64,000 bases of DNA from CAYRFE01 sp964423645 [NCBI: uncultured bacterium] (lineage in GTDB: Bacteria > Macinerneyibacteriota > Macinerneyibacteria > Macinerneyibacteriales), in the NCBI GenBank assembly GCA_964423645.1, contig CAYRFE010000015.1, positions 1-64,000 on the forward strand, written 5' to 3'. Below, in pieces: positions 1-7,987 of the stretch. The notes below the pieces were generated by a model. It had not been told where the DNA came from. It made no database searches and saw only the letters and a list, made by a program, of their open reading frames with translations. The position numbers were made by a program, and so were the translations under genes. The stretch's first letter is position 1, and each line of letters begins with the position of its first letter.

Positions 1-24
1 TTTTACAGCCTTGACCTTTTTGTT

Positions 25-346
25 ACTTTTTGTGGCAAGACAAAAAGTAAGGCAGAATTTCACCACCCCGTCTCGATGAAGTTTTTCCCCCTCTTTTCTA
101 AAGAGGGGGTTAGGGGGAGTTCACATTACTATACTATTGGCAAAAAAGTTACTTTTCGGTTCAACAATCTGTTTACACAACTCCCCCGTGGTTACACTTC
201 CCCCTCTTAGCTTAAGAGGGGGAATAAATTCACATAACAGAAGTTCCCCTCATAAGCATATTCGTCGATATGACAATATTCATGATTATTAATTTAGCTC
301 CCCCTCGCGATTACGCGTTTCCCCCTCTTTGCAAAAAAGAGGGGGA
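25..346. repeat. Dispersed non-coding repeat, copy 1
   Basis: This stretch is repeated almost exactly 507 bp downstream (532-853), with only a few mismatches. It contains several CCCCCTC...GAGGGGG inverted repeats that would form strong hairpins. No credible gene is present. Partial copies of its two ends recur at 27314-27364 and 27707-27764, so it is a dispersed family. Between the two copies (347-531) lie a perfect palindrome and a hairpin, listed separately. Its origin is unknown; a decayed mobile element or a REP-like family would both fit. Confidence 0.85.
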
Positions 347-393
347 AAATAAATCGGCCTTAAAAAATCAGCGTAAAATAATACATTTGTAAA

Positions 394-411
394 GACGTAG
401 CATGCTACGTC
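394..411. repeat. Perfect 18-bp palindrome in spacer between repeat copies
   Basis: GACGTAG CATG CTACGTC reads the same on both strands. It lies between the two copies of the large direct repeat, with no adjacent gene. Its role is unknown; it may be a short dispersed palindrome. Confidence 0.6.
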
Positions 412-434
412 TCTACGGAAAATATTTAGGTGTC

Positions 435-457
435 ATTATCGGGCTTGACCCGATAAT
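435..457. repeat. Hairpin-forming inverted repeat
   Basis: ATTATCGGG and CCCGATAAT form a 9-bp stem around a 5-nt loop. No T-run follows, so this is not a convincing terminator. It belongs to the repeat-rich left end of the window. Confidence 0.55.
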
Positions 458-531
458 CCAGCGAAATACATATGGATTCCCGTTGGAATTTATCCTCGTG
501 GAAACGGGGACAGGAATGCCACAGAAGACAA

Positions 532-853
532 ACTTTTTGTGGCAAGACAAAAAGTAAGGCAGGATTTCACCACCCCGTCTCGATGAAGTTTTTCCCCCTC
601 TTTTCTAAAGAGGGGGTTAGGGGGAGTTCACATTACTATACTATTGGCAAAAAAGTTACTTTTCGGTTCAACAATCTGTTTACACAACTCCCCCGTGGTT
701 ACACTTCCCCCTCTTAGCTTAAGAGGGGGAATAAATTCACATAACAGAAGTTCCCCTCATAAGCATATTCGTCGATATGACAATATTCATGATTATTAAT
801 TTAGCTCCCCCTCGCGGTTACACGTTTCCCCCTCTTTGCAAAAAAGAGGGGGA
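532..853. repeat. Dispersed non-coding repeat, copy 2
   Basis: This is the second copy of the 25-346 element at a constant 507-bp offset. It ends in a GAGGGGG hairpin arm about 14 bp from the 3' end of the DMT transporter gene. The arms near the end may act as a terminator for that convergent gene. Open frames here are by-products of the palindromes. Confidence 0.85.
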
Positions 854-866
854 GTTGTTACTACAA

Positions 867-1724
867 CTAAGTGGCTTTTGACCTTACCGTCACGAAAAAC
901 GATGTCCCGATAATCAATAACCCCGCCAGTACAATTCGTAACGTAAGTTGTTCATGCAAAAAAACAGACGCAAATACTATCCCATACACCGCTTCAAGAC
1001 ACGTGATGATACCGGCAGTATACACCCGCACGGTAGCAAGACCTTGTATGAATAAAGTATGTGCAACTGCGGTGAACACCGATCCGAGGATACATAACAA
1101 CAAGACGTCGTGCACGGTGATCGCAGGAGCGCTGTACACCACAAACGGCAATAAGACAAGTGTCGCGACCACATCCTGATACAACACGATCACCAACGCT
1201 TGATACCTGCTCACATACACGCGGTTGATAACCGTCAGCACTGCAAACGATAGTCCCGATGCAATACCGAGCAGAACGCCAAGAAAAACGGAACTCCCAA
1301 AATCATACGTGGGAATTATCAACGCGACACCTGTAAATACGACAACAGTGCTCAGTATATTCATTACCTTGAACTTTTCTTTAAAGAAGCATACATCCAG
1401 TAACGTCGTAAATATCGGAAATGTGGAAAAAGATAATAACCCAACTGCTACCGTAGACACCTGAATCGCGGCAAAAAAGGTCACCCAATGCACCGCCAAC
1501 AGCACACCGAGCAGTAGCATATGAAAGTAATGTGCGCGGGTATCCAACCGTATACTAAGTTTACGCAAATATACGACACGTGCAACACATACCGACGCAA
1601 AGAATACTCTTCCGAACACGATCACCAGTGGGGACAGTTGCAACAGTTTCCCGAAAATCCCTGCAAGCCCGAATAACATCACCGCAATGTGAATGTTGAA
1701 TAAGTCATTCTTGTGTGTACGCAT
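867..1724 (-). CDS. EamA/DMT-family drug or metabolite transporter
   Basis: This predicted inner-membrane protein has about ten hydrophobic helices and two internally similar halves, the pattern of the EamA (DUF6) drug/metabolite transporter family. Such proteins usually export or import small metabolites; the substrate cannot be predicted. I chose the ATG at 1724 (MRTHKNDLFN). The reading frame extends upstream only through a TTG at 1760, and that stretch overlaps a promoter-like TATACT. No Shine-Dalgarno precedes the ATG and the -10 box lies 6 nt upstream, which suggests a leaderless message. It stands alone between a repeat block and a divergent gene. The family call is good; the function is unresolved. 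Confidence 0.85.
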   Translation of the reverse strand: MRTHKNDLFNIHIAVMLFGLAGIFGKLLQLSPLVIVFGRVFFASVCVARVVYLRKLSIRLDTRAHYFHMLLLGVLLAVHWVTFFAAIQVSTVAVGLLSFSTFPIFTTLLDVCFFKEKFKVMNILSTVVVFTGVALIIPTYDFGSSVFLGVLLGIASGLSFAVLTVINRVYVSRYQALVIVLYQDVVATLVLLPFVVYSAPAITVHDVLLLCILGSVFTAVAHTLFIQGLATVRVYTAGIITCLEAVYGIVFASVFLHEQLTLRIVLAGLLIIGTSFFVTVRSKAT

Positions 1725-1730
1725 GCAGTA

Positions 1731-1760
1731 AGTATAACAAAAAAAACACAGACGGAACAA
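1731..1760 (-). promoter_or_regulatory. Putative promoter giving a leaderless DMT transporter mRNA
   Basis: On the minus strand, TTGTTC (1760-1755), an 18-nt spacer and TATACT (1736-1731) are followed after 6 nt by the ATG. The -35 match is weak and the -10 match is good. Confidence 0.45.
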
Positions 1761-1802
1761 TAAAAATCATCGATATAGCACTACATGATACACTAAATTA
1801 TC

Positions 1803-1831
1803 TTGACAAAACCATCACATCATTAGATAAT
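1803..1831 (+). promoter_or_regulatory. Promoter for the bestrophin-like gene
   Basis: TTGACA, a 17-bp spacer and GATAAT. A GAGGTGAG ribosome binding site follows just before the ATG at 1850. Confidence 0.7.
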
Positions 1832-1849
1832 CCCTAATGAGGTGAGCAT

Positions 1850-2635
1850 ATGAAAAATTTCTTCAAACGATTTTACTCGATACTCGGTCTGAATACACTG
1901 TGTGCGATCGGTATCGCAGTTGGCTCCACGGCGATCAGTATTCAAAATAACTGGCAAATAGATTTTCCTCTCACTATTATCGGTTTGGCTATCGTCTTTC
2001 CGATAGTGTTTTCGATAGGCGGTGCGTATAATCGCCGCGAATCTGCACTGGCTCAGTACGGGATCATGAAAAGCATGGGAAGGTGTATGTTTTTGGCCAC
2101 ACGAGATTGGCTTAGAGACACCGATGAAAAAGCCGTGCACAATATCAACAACTTCAAAGATCAAATAACCACCGTCTTTTCGTTATGCATCGAGCTGTTT
2201 CAGACACCGAAATTTCAGTATTATTCTGAAGCGGAACTGAAAATTTATAAGGAATTTTCCGCACTGTCGAGATCCATCGAAGACCTGCGCAATCGCGGGC
2301 TTTCCGGGAGCGAAGTATCACGTGTGAATGCGTATCTGAACAAGTTCATTACTGCGTTTGAAACGATAAAACATATTTATCAGTACAGGACACCGCGAAC
2401 CATGCGGCTTTACAGTAAGTTCTTTATTTATACTATCCTTATCGCACTCGGCCCGTATTTTTCTCTTCTTGCAGAAAACCAGGTTGCATGGCTCGCGTAT
2501 ATCATACCTATACTTTTTGCCATGGTATTTACGGGGCTTGACAACATACAAGAGCATCTTGAAAATCCTTTCGATCAGATCGGTGAAGATGATATAAAGA
2601 TAAATCCCGAGAAATTCAAAAAAACGCTGGAATGA
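1850..2635 (+). CDS. Bestrophin-like membrane protein
   Basis: This 261-residue protein has two hydrophobic helices near the N-terminus (about 12-32 and 40-62) and two near residues 190-235. A long soluble helical stretch lies between them. The C-terminal signature LENPFDQIGEDDI follows the last helix and resembles the conserved acidic segment after the last helix of bestrophin/UPF0187 and related DUF4239 channel proteins. A chloride or anion channel role is possible but rests on this motif and topology only. A strong promoter and ribosome binding site sit directly upstream. It is transcribed away from the DMT transporter and no operon partner is evident. Confidence 0.6.
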   Translation: MKNFFKRFYSILGLNTLCAIGIAVGSTAISIQNNWQIDFPLTIIGLAIVFPIVFSIGGAYNRRESALAQYGIMKSMGRCMFLATRDWLRDTDEKAVHNINNFKDQITTVFSLCIELFQTPKFQYYSEAELKIYKEFSALSRSIEDLRNRGLSGSEVSRVNAYLNKFITAFETIKHIYQYRTPRTMRLYSKFFIYTILIALGPYFSLLAENQVAWLAYIIPILFAMVFTGLDNIQEHLENPFDQIGEDDIKINPEKFKKTLE

Positions 2636-2666
2636 ACACGCACCAATACTTTTTGTTGTTGTGTAA

Positions 2667-2695
2667 TTGACACACTACGCGCTCCTTGCTACTTT
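2667..2695 (+). promoter_or_regulatory. Repeated promoter cassette, copy 1
   Basis: TTGACA, 17 bp, then TGC-TACTTT (extended -10). The sequence around it, including ACGCGCTC in the spacer and an upstream TTGTTGTT tract, recurs at 3463 and 4301. It drives the gene starting at 2742. Confidence 0.75.
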
Positions 2696-2741
2696 CACGT
2701 ATATAGCGCCGAAAAACACATAAAGACCTGAAAGGTTGTGT

Positions 2742-3077
2742 ATGAAAAAGAAAACCATGGTCGGTATAACGATCGTTCTATGCAGCGTAGCGCTGGTGAT
2801 CGTATTCTCTACCACTCCGTTATTGAATAATCTCTGGGGGCTGACCACCGGACGAGGTTATTTTATTCCGAAAGAATCATCCGTTTTTACGTTCACGCCG
2901 TTAAAGATGAACGAAGGCTCAGGTGAGTGGTGGCTGTATGGAGAGGATGACGACAATTACTACTCGCTTGAAAATGACAAGGATCTGCCCTATATGGTCA
3001 TTTCTAAAAAAGACGCCGCGAAGTGCCCCCATTTTATACGCACAGATCATACAACCTGGCGAGTGGAAAAAAAATAA
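2742..3077 (+). CDS. Small membrane-anchored protein of unknown function
   Basis: The product is about 111 residues with one N-terminal hydrophobic helix (about residues 6-27) after a KKK start, followed by a soluble acidic domain. This could be a signal anchor or an uncleaved signal peptide. The ATG at 2742 is preferred over the in-frame ATG two codons upstream because of its spacing from GAAAGG. The stop codon overlaps the start of the DUF3795 gene (TAATG), so translation of the two is probably coupled. I do not recognise the family. Confidence 0.6.
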   Translation: MKKKTMVGITIVLCSVALVIVFSTTPLLNNLWGLTTGRGYFIPKESSVFTFTPLKMNEGSGEWWLYGEDDDNYYSLENDKDLPYMVISKKDAAKCPHFIRTDHTTWRVEKK

Positions 3078-3400
3078 TGCTACACCACTACAACGGCAGA
3101 GTACCTGCATGCGGTGTTTTCTGCGGCGGATGTCCTACCTACACGCGAGAGAAAAAACCCTGCCCCGGTGCTGAAAAGAACGCCGCACGATGTGCCTCAT
3201 GCACAACGTTTCACCTGTGTTGCAAAGAGAAAGGCATTACACATTGCTATGAATGCAGTGAATTTCCCTGCAAAAGGTTCAAAACCTTCTCAAAACGATG
3301 GTTGAAATACGGGCAGGATTTCATCGAAAATCAAAAATTATTGAAAGAAGTTGGTGCAGACAATTTCTTACAGCATTATAACGCAAAGGCGCAGAAATGA
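3077..3400 (+). CDS. DUF3795-type cysteine-rich protein
   Basis: This 107-residue protein has 11 cysteines. An opening C-x3-C-x2-C (residues 12-19) and a late HCYECSEFPC (56-65) are the hallmark pattern of DUF3795 proteins, which probably bind metal or an Fe-S cluster but have no assigned function. The start at 3077 overlaps the preceding stop as TAATG; the in-frame upstream extension runs inside the neighbour and is unlikely to be used. A second, longer DUF3795 gene with the same closing motif lies at 9307. Confidence 0.75.
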   Translation: MLHHYNGRVPACGVFCGGCPTYTREKKPCPGAEKNAARCASCTTFHLCCKEKGITHCYECSEFPCKRFKTFSKRWLKYGQDFIENQKLLKEVGADNFLQHYNAKAQK

Positions 3401-3462
3401 ATATTGGGATGTGTATGATCCATCACATGAAAAGTACGGTTTTCGTTTTTGTTGTTTTTTGA

Positions 3463-3491
3463 TTGACATACTGCGCTCTTTTTGCTACTTT
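3463..3491 (+). promoter_or_regulatory. Repeated promoter cassette, copy 2
   Basis: TTGACA, 17 bp, TGC-TACTTT, almost the same as the copies at 2667 and 4301. It is 92 bp upstream of the zinc-ribbon gene start. Confidence 0.75.
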
Positions 3492-3583
3492 CGTTCAAGG
3501 ACTATTTTGCGGTTGCTTCTGGATAAATATGGGGAAAAAACTGTGTAATCAATAAAGTATTTTTGATTTTATTAGGAGGTCAT

Positions 3584-4195
3584 ATGCGGTGTGGAAATTG
3601 TGGAGATAAGATTCCTGATAATGAGATTTTTTGTGGTAAATGTGGAAAAAAAATAACCACAAAAAACACAGCGAAAGGCGATGCTAGTATCAATATTGCT
3701 GGGAGTAATAGAATAAAAAACAGCAACTTATATGTTGAGAACATATATCATTCAGAAAAAATGGATGACATTGCGTATATTAATAGAGAATACATCAAAC
3801 CAATAGAAATTGCTGGTAATCCAGTTAAAACATCATGGTTAATAATCTCTGGTATTGTTGGGTTTATTGGGAGTTTGGCATCTATTTACAGCGTTATAGG
3901 AAGTTCTTGGACAATTTTATTCGCTTTTACCCTTCTAATCAGTGCATTTCTTTTATTAAATGGTGTGCTCTTGCTCAAAAGAAGGTTTTCTAGGTTAATA
4001 CAATTTAATCTTGAATCAAATAAACATGGCGAAGTATTTCTCACAAAAATAAGTGGAACTTGTCCTAAATGCAAAGGAGTATTAAAACTAGTTGAAGAAA
4101 AGATATCTCATGATAAAAGCAAAACATTTGTGTGTTGTGCAAGAAATAACGATCACAAATGGATTTTCGACTTTACTGTGCTCGATGAACTTTAA
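3584..4195 (+). CDS. Membrane protein with two zinc ribbons
   Basis: The protein of about 203 residues begins with a zinc ribbon, CGNCGDKIPDNEIFCGKCG (residues 3-21). A polar linker follows with a GSNRIKNSN-like stretch, then two hydrophobic helices (about 87-130). A second C-x2-C pair (TCPKCKG) lies near residue 160, with further C/H residues towards the end. The architecture suggests a membrane protein with cytosolic metal-binding heads; the role is unknown. The start at 3584 follows a strong AGGAGGT, and seven upstream in-frame codons overlap that site. Codon use is AT-rich like the following defence genes, unlike the division genes further right. Confidence 0.7.
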   Translation: MRCGNCGDKIPDNEIFCGKCGKKITTKNTAKGDASINIAGSNRIKNSNLYVENIYHSEKMDDIAYINREYIKPIEIAGNPVKTSWLIISGIVGFIGSLASIYSVIGSSWTILFAFTLLISAFLLLNGVLLLKRRFSRLIQFNLESNKHGEVFLTKISGTCPKCKGVLKLVEEKISHDKSKTFVCCARNNDHKWIFDFTVLDEL

Positions 4196-4300
4196 CTTGC
4201 AAATATAGACTGTTATGAGAACGAGTTATAAAATCAATCTTTCTAATGGGTTAGATTTTGAGATAATCATGTTTAGCCAGGTCATTTTATTGTTTTCTGA

Positions 4301-4329
4301 TTGACAAACAACGCGCTATTTGCTACTTT
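4301..4329 (+). promoter_or_regulatory. Repeated promoter cassette, copy 3 (defence unit)
   Basis: TTGACA, 17 bp, TGC-TACTTT. It is the third near-identical copy. It would start a transcript with a leader of about 200 nt before the methyltransferase at 4534. The leader is A-rich with no clear gene. Confidence 0.7.
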
Positions 4330-4533
4330 TGTTCATGGCGAGTTACAAAAAATGTTTTATAAGAAAGAAAAAATGCTTATCAATGGCGTTGCGTAAAGAA
4401 TGACTAAGTTTTAAGCGTTTAGGCAAGTAAAATAAAGAAAAGAAGAAAGAATGAAGAATAAAATCATGGCCGTAAGCAAAGAAAAAGTTAAATATCTCAG
4501 TTCATGGACAGTTTTAAAAATCATTAGGAAATT

Positions 4534-6117
4534 ATGCAATATTCAGAGTTGATAGATATTAAACAAGCTAGTAGTTGGGCATCCGAACTCTTAGGAAAAA
4601 ATGTTACAACTTCTAATATTAGCTATTTAATTCAATATGGTCGTATTAAAAAATATGGCGATAATGGAAGTGTACTTATCTCAAGAAACGAACTTAATGA
4701 GTATTATAACTCTCAAAGCGGACAACGAGAAACTAATTGGCGAGAACAATTAGGAGATGATCTAAATTGGTCTTTGTCTTTTGATCAATACAAAGAAGCT
4801 GATACTACAAAACATGTTCATCGTTTACATCCGTACAAGGGAAAATTTATACCTCAATTAGTTGAATATTTTTTAGACGACCATACAGATAAGTTTAAAA
4901 AAGAGGTTTATTTCAAACCGGGTGACATTATCTACGATCCATTTTCAGGTAGTGGTACAACACTGGTTCAAGCATGTGAATTAGGAATTCATGCAGTTGG
5001 AAATGATGTATCTGCCTTCAATGCACTCATTGGTAATTGTAAGGTTACAAAGTATGACCTTTATGATGTTCAAACTGAAATAGACAGAATTTCTAAGGCA
5101 TTAAAATCATTTTTAGCAGACCATAAAACACTAGAATTCGAAGAAAAGTTATTAAAAGAGCTATATGTTTTCAATAACAAGCACTTTCCAGTTCCCGAAT
5201 ACAAATACAAAGTAAAACGCAAAGAAATAAACGAAAAGGTTTATGGGGGGAAAAAGGAAAAAGAATTTCTATCGATATTCAATGGTCTTGTAAATGAGTA
5301 TAATATAAAACTACGCCAAGAAAAAGAAGATACTTTCTTAGATAAGTGGTTTACTCAACATATTCGAGATGAAATTCAATTTGTTTTTGAGGAAATAAAA
5401 AAAATTCAAAATCGCGATACTAAGAAAATTATTAGTGTTATTCTGAGTAGAACAATAAGAAGTTGTAGAGCAACTACTCATGCCGACTTAGCAACGCTTA
5501 TTGAGCCAATAACAACAACATATTATTGCGCTAAACATGGAAAAATGTGTAAACCATTATTCTCAACTCTTAAATGGTGGGAAACTTATTCTAAAGACAC
5601 TATAAAACGATTAGCGCAGTACGACAAGCTACGAAAAGACACATATCACACATGCTTAGCAGGCGACAGTAGAAATATTGACCTTGTAGAAAGACTTAAA
5701 AAAAGTAATCCTGATTTTGCAAAGCTTATTGAAAAGCAAAAAATTAAAGGAATATTTTCATCACCTCCGTATGTTGGTTTGATTGACTACCACGAACAAC
5801 ATGCTTATGCTTATGATTTATTCGGCTTTGAAAGAAAAGACGACCTTGAAATTGGACCACTTTTTAGAGGACAAGGTAGAGAGGCAAAACAAAGCTATAT
5901 TCAAGGGCTTAGTGATGTATTGAATAACGCAAAAAAATATCTTGTTGATGACTATGACATTTTCCTTGTCGCAAACGATAAATACAACATGTATCCGATA
6001 ATTGCAGAAAATGCTGGCATGCAAATTGTCAATCAATATAAAAGACCGGTATTAAACAGAACCGAAAAAGATAAAGGGGCATATTCTGAGATAATTTTTC
6101 ATTTAAAGAGCAGGTAG
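4534..6117 (+). CDS. DNA amino-methyltransferase of a TdeIII-type R-M system
   Basis: This is the protective methyltransferase of a restriction-modification unit. Motif I (DPFSGSGTT, about residues 136-144) binds S-adenosylmethionine. The catalytic motif IV is SPPY (about 410-413), typical of enzymes that methylate an exocyclic amine (N4-cytosine or N6-adenine). The large gap between the motifs holds a charged helical segment that may be the target recognition region. The first 60 residues look like a small helix-turn-helix, which could bind DNA or autoregulate. The stop is 3 bp from the AIPR gene, so the three genes form one transcript. Because the endonuclease is TdeIII-like (that family is known for GGNCC), N4-cytosine methylation of a related site is a reasonable guess. 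Confidence 0.85.
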   Translation: MQYSELIDIKQASSWASELLGKNVTTSNISYLIQYGRIKKYGDNGSVLISRNELNEYYNSQSGQRETNWREQLGDDLNWSLSFDQYKEADTTKHVHRLHPYKGKFIPQLVEYFLDDHTDKFKKEVYFKPGDIIYDPFSGSGTTLVQACELGIHAVGNDVSAFNALIGNCKVTKYDLYDVQTEIDRISKALKSFLADHKTLEFEEKLLKELYVFNNKHFPVPEYKYKVKRKEINEKVYGGKKEKEFLSIFNGLVNEYNIKLRQEKEDTFLDKWFTQHIRDEIQFVFEEIKKIQNRDTKKIISVILSRTIRSCRATTHADLATLIEPITTTYYCAKHGKMCKPLFSTLKWWETYSKDTIKRLAQYDKLRKDTYHTCLAGDSRNIDLVERLKKSNPDFAKLIEKQKIKGIFSSPPYVGLIDYHEQHAYAYDLFGFERKDDLEIGPLFRGQGREAKQSYIQGLSDVLNNAKKYLVDDYDIFLVANDKYNMYPIIAENAGMQIVNQYKRPVLNRTEKDKGAYSEIIFHLKSR

Positions 6118-6120
6118 CTA

Positions 6121-7977
6121 ATGGCAATTCCGACAAAAATCGAAAAATATTGTGATAAATTCATTAGTAATAGTTTTGATAAACGTGATAGAAAAAAGGA
6201 TGATTCAGTTAAATTTGAATGGTTTGTTAATTCAATGCATTGTTGGCACCATTCTAGCCAGTCGTTTAATTCAAAACCTCATATTGGAAAAGAAATATCA
6301 CTTGGTACAGCACAAGGCGGGGATGCTTTTTTTATCACAATTGATAATCAACTTTTTAGTCTAAAAGATAATATTGAACTTACTTTGGATAACTTAAGAA
6401 AAAGCCAAAAAGAAACAAAAATTACTTTTCACTTAATTCAAACTAAAAAATCAACTAAAGCAAGATTAGGAGACTTCAAAAAATTCGTTGAGATACCACT
6501 CAAGATTTTTACAAATGTTGGAATTGAAGACAATCAGCCAATTCTATTAGAATTGAAGAAGTTTATTCAAGATATTATTGCCGATGATGATTTAAAAAAT
6601 GTAAAACATGAATTTGAGTTATTTTTCTACACAGAAAAAAACGAAAATGATGTAGAACAACTTAGAAAAGAATGGAAACCTGATATTGAATTTATTAGAA
6701 AGGCCTATTCAGAATACACTAACATTCGAATTGAAATTAGAGGTTCTGAATTTCTAAATAATACTTATGAAGAGTTTATCTCAAATGATTTAAAACTATA
6801 TGTTAATAAAGCTAATCTAAAAGCAGTAACAGACAATGAATATTTGATTGGTTATATTACAGCTGAAGAACTTTTAAATTGTATTGCCCCTGCCCCTGAT
6901 AATTCTTTAGATAGAGTTTTATACCCTGATGTTTTTAAAAACAATATTCGTTTGTATCTTGGAACAACTCCAATAAATAAAAATATTGAGAAAACACTTA
7001 TTGACGAACCTCACAAGTTTCACTTATACAATAATGGATTAACGATTACAACTAAGTCAATTGACCCAGGTAATATCAATCATTTTGAAATTAGTCCGGT
7101 TAATATTGTAAACGGCTGCCAGACTGCTAATAGCGTGTATAATATTTTCAAGGTGAAATCTGATAAAGAAAAAGAAGTCAAAATTCCTGTGAAAATTATT
7201 ATTGCACAAGACGAGGAATATGAAAAAATTACGATAAGAACAAATAGTCAAAATGGACTGTCAGAGCAAGATTTAGTTTCAATTACAAATATTCAAAAGG
7301 AACTTGAAGAAAAATTTCAAAAAACAAATATTCAAAACTATAGATTCCAATATAAGAGACAAAATTCTGCTGAAGTTCAAATTTCTGATGAAATTGATTT
7401 CATAGTTACTATAAATGATATTTTAAGAGCAAGTTTTTCAACTTTAATGTTTATCCCTCATAAAGTATCAGGGTATTTCGACACAACAACAGGTAAATAT
7501 ATTGATAATATTTTTGAGGAAAGATTCTTAGAATTGTACCACATTATTACAGTAATTTTAAAACTAATTGAAGAAGAACTTGAACAATCCCAACCAACAT
7601 TAGTTCGCCTTAAATATCACATCTCTTATCTGTTTTATAAGCTTTGCAACAAGGATATAGACCTAAGTGAAATCGAAAAATATTTCAGAAAAAAAACAGC
7701 CTCCGAAAACCTTTCAGATGAGGAAATTTTAGTACAAGATAAATTGATTGATAAAATTTATGCAAACTTATCTTGTGTAATAAAAGAAAAAGAATTATTT
7801 CAAAAAACTATTCACTATATTGTTGATATATTAAAGAATAATTATCCCGCACTTACAACTATAGATACAAAGGATAAAGAAAAAATTCTTTATAAAACTG
7901 TTGATTTTAATCAACGCGGAGAAAAGGTGTTTGGTAATTTTGATGAAAAATTCTCAAAGTCTATTAAAGATATTTAA
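6121..7977 (+). CDS. AIPR-family (abortive infection) protein
   Basis: This 618-residue protein belongs to the AIPR family, named after a phage abortive-infection protein. The family signatures are HLYNNGLTI (301-309) and NIVNGCQTAN (328-337). The N-terminal 120 residues show GGD (66-68) followed by a beta-strand pair ending in HLIQTKKS, with QTK at 107-109. This D...QxK layout resembles Mrr-like PD-(D/E)xK nucleases, so it may carry a second nuclease. That is inference. It lies between the methyltransferase (3 bp) and the endonuclease (10 bp), so it is an integral member of the unit. It could act as a backup abortive module or a partner of restriction. Base composition is strongly AT-rich. 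Confidence 0.85.
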   Translation: MAIPTKIEKYCDKFISNSFDKRDRKKDDSVKFEWFVNSMHCWHHSSQSFNSKPHIGKEISLGTAQGGDAFFITIDNQLFSLKDNIELTLDNLRKSQKETKITFHLIQTKKSTKARLGDFKKFVEIPLKIFTNVGIEDNQPILLELKKFIQDIIADDDLKNVKHEFELFFYTEKNENDVEQLRKEWKPDIEFIRKAYSEYTNIRIEIRGSEFLNNTYEEFISNDLKLYVNKANLKAVTDNEYLIGYITAEELLNCIAPAPDNSLDRVLYPDVFKNNIRLYLGTTPINKNIEKTLIDEPHKFHLYNNGLTITTKSIDPGNINHFEISPVNIVNGCQTANSVYNIFKVKSDKEKEVKIPVKIIIAQDEEYEKITIRTNSQNGLSEQDLVSITNIQKELEEKFQKTNIQNYRFQYKRQNSAEVQISDEIDFIVTINDILRASFSTLMFIPHKVSGYFDTTTGKYIDNIFEERFLELYHIITVILKLIEEELEQSQPTLVRLKYHISYLFYKLCNKDIDLSEIEKYFRKKTASENLSDEEILVQDKLIDKIYANLSCVIKEKELFQKTIHYIVDILKNNYPALTTIDTKDKEKILYKTVDFNQRGEKVFGNFDEKFSKSIKDI

Positions 7978-7987
7978 GAGCTAAAAA

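Noticed and set aside
472-717. 81-residue open frame
   Set aside because: It lies across the second copy of the large repeat and its palindromes; no ribosome binding site or protein-like pattern.
1-866. CRISPR array
   Set aside because: Two long copies with a 507-bp offset and no regular short repeats or spacers; no cas genes in the window.
4466-4552. 28-codon open frame just before the methyltransferase, overlapping its start
   Set aside because: Very short, no ribosome binding site and no similarity to a known control protein; may be chance in an A-rich leader.
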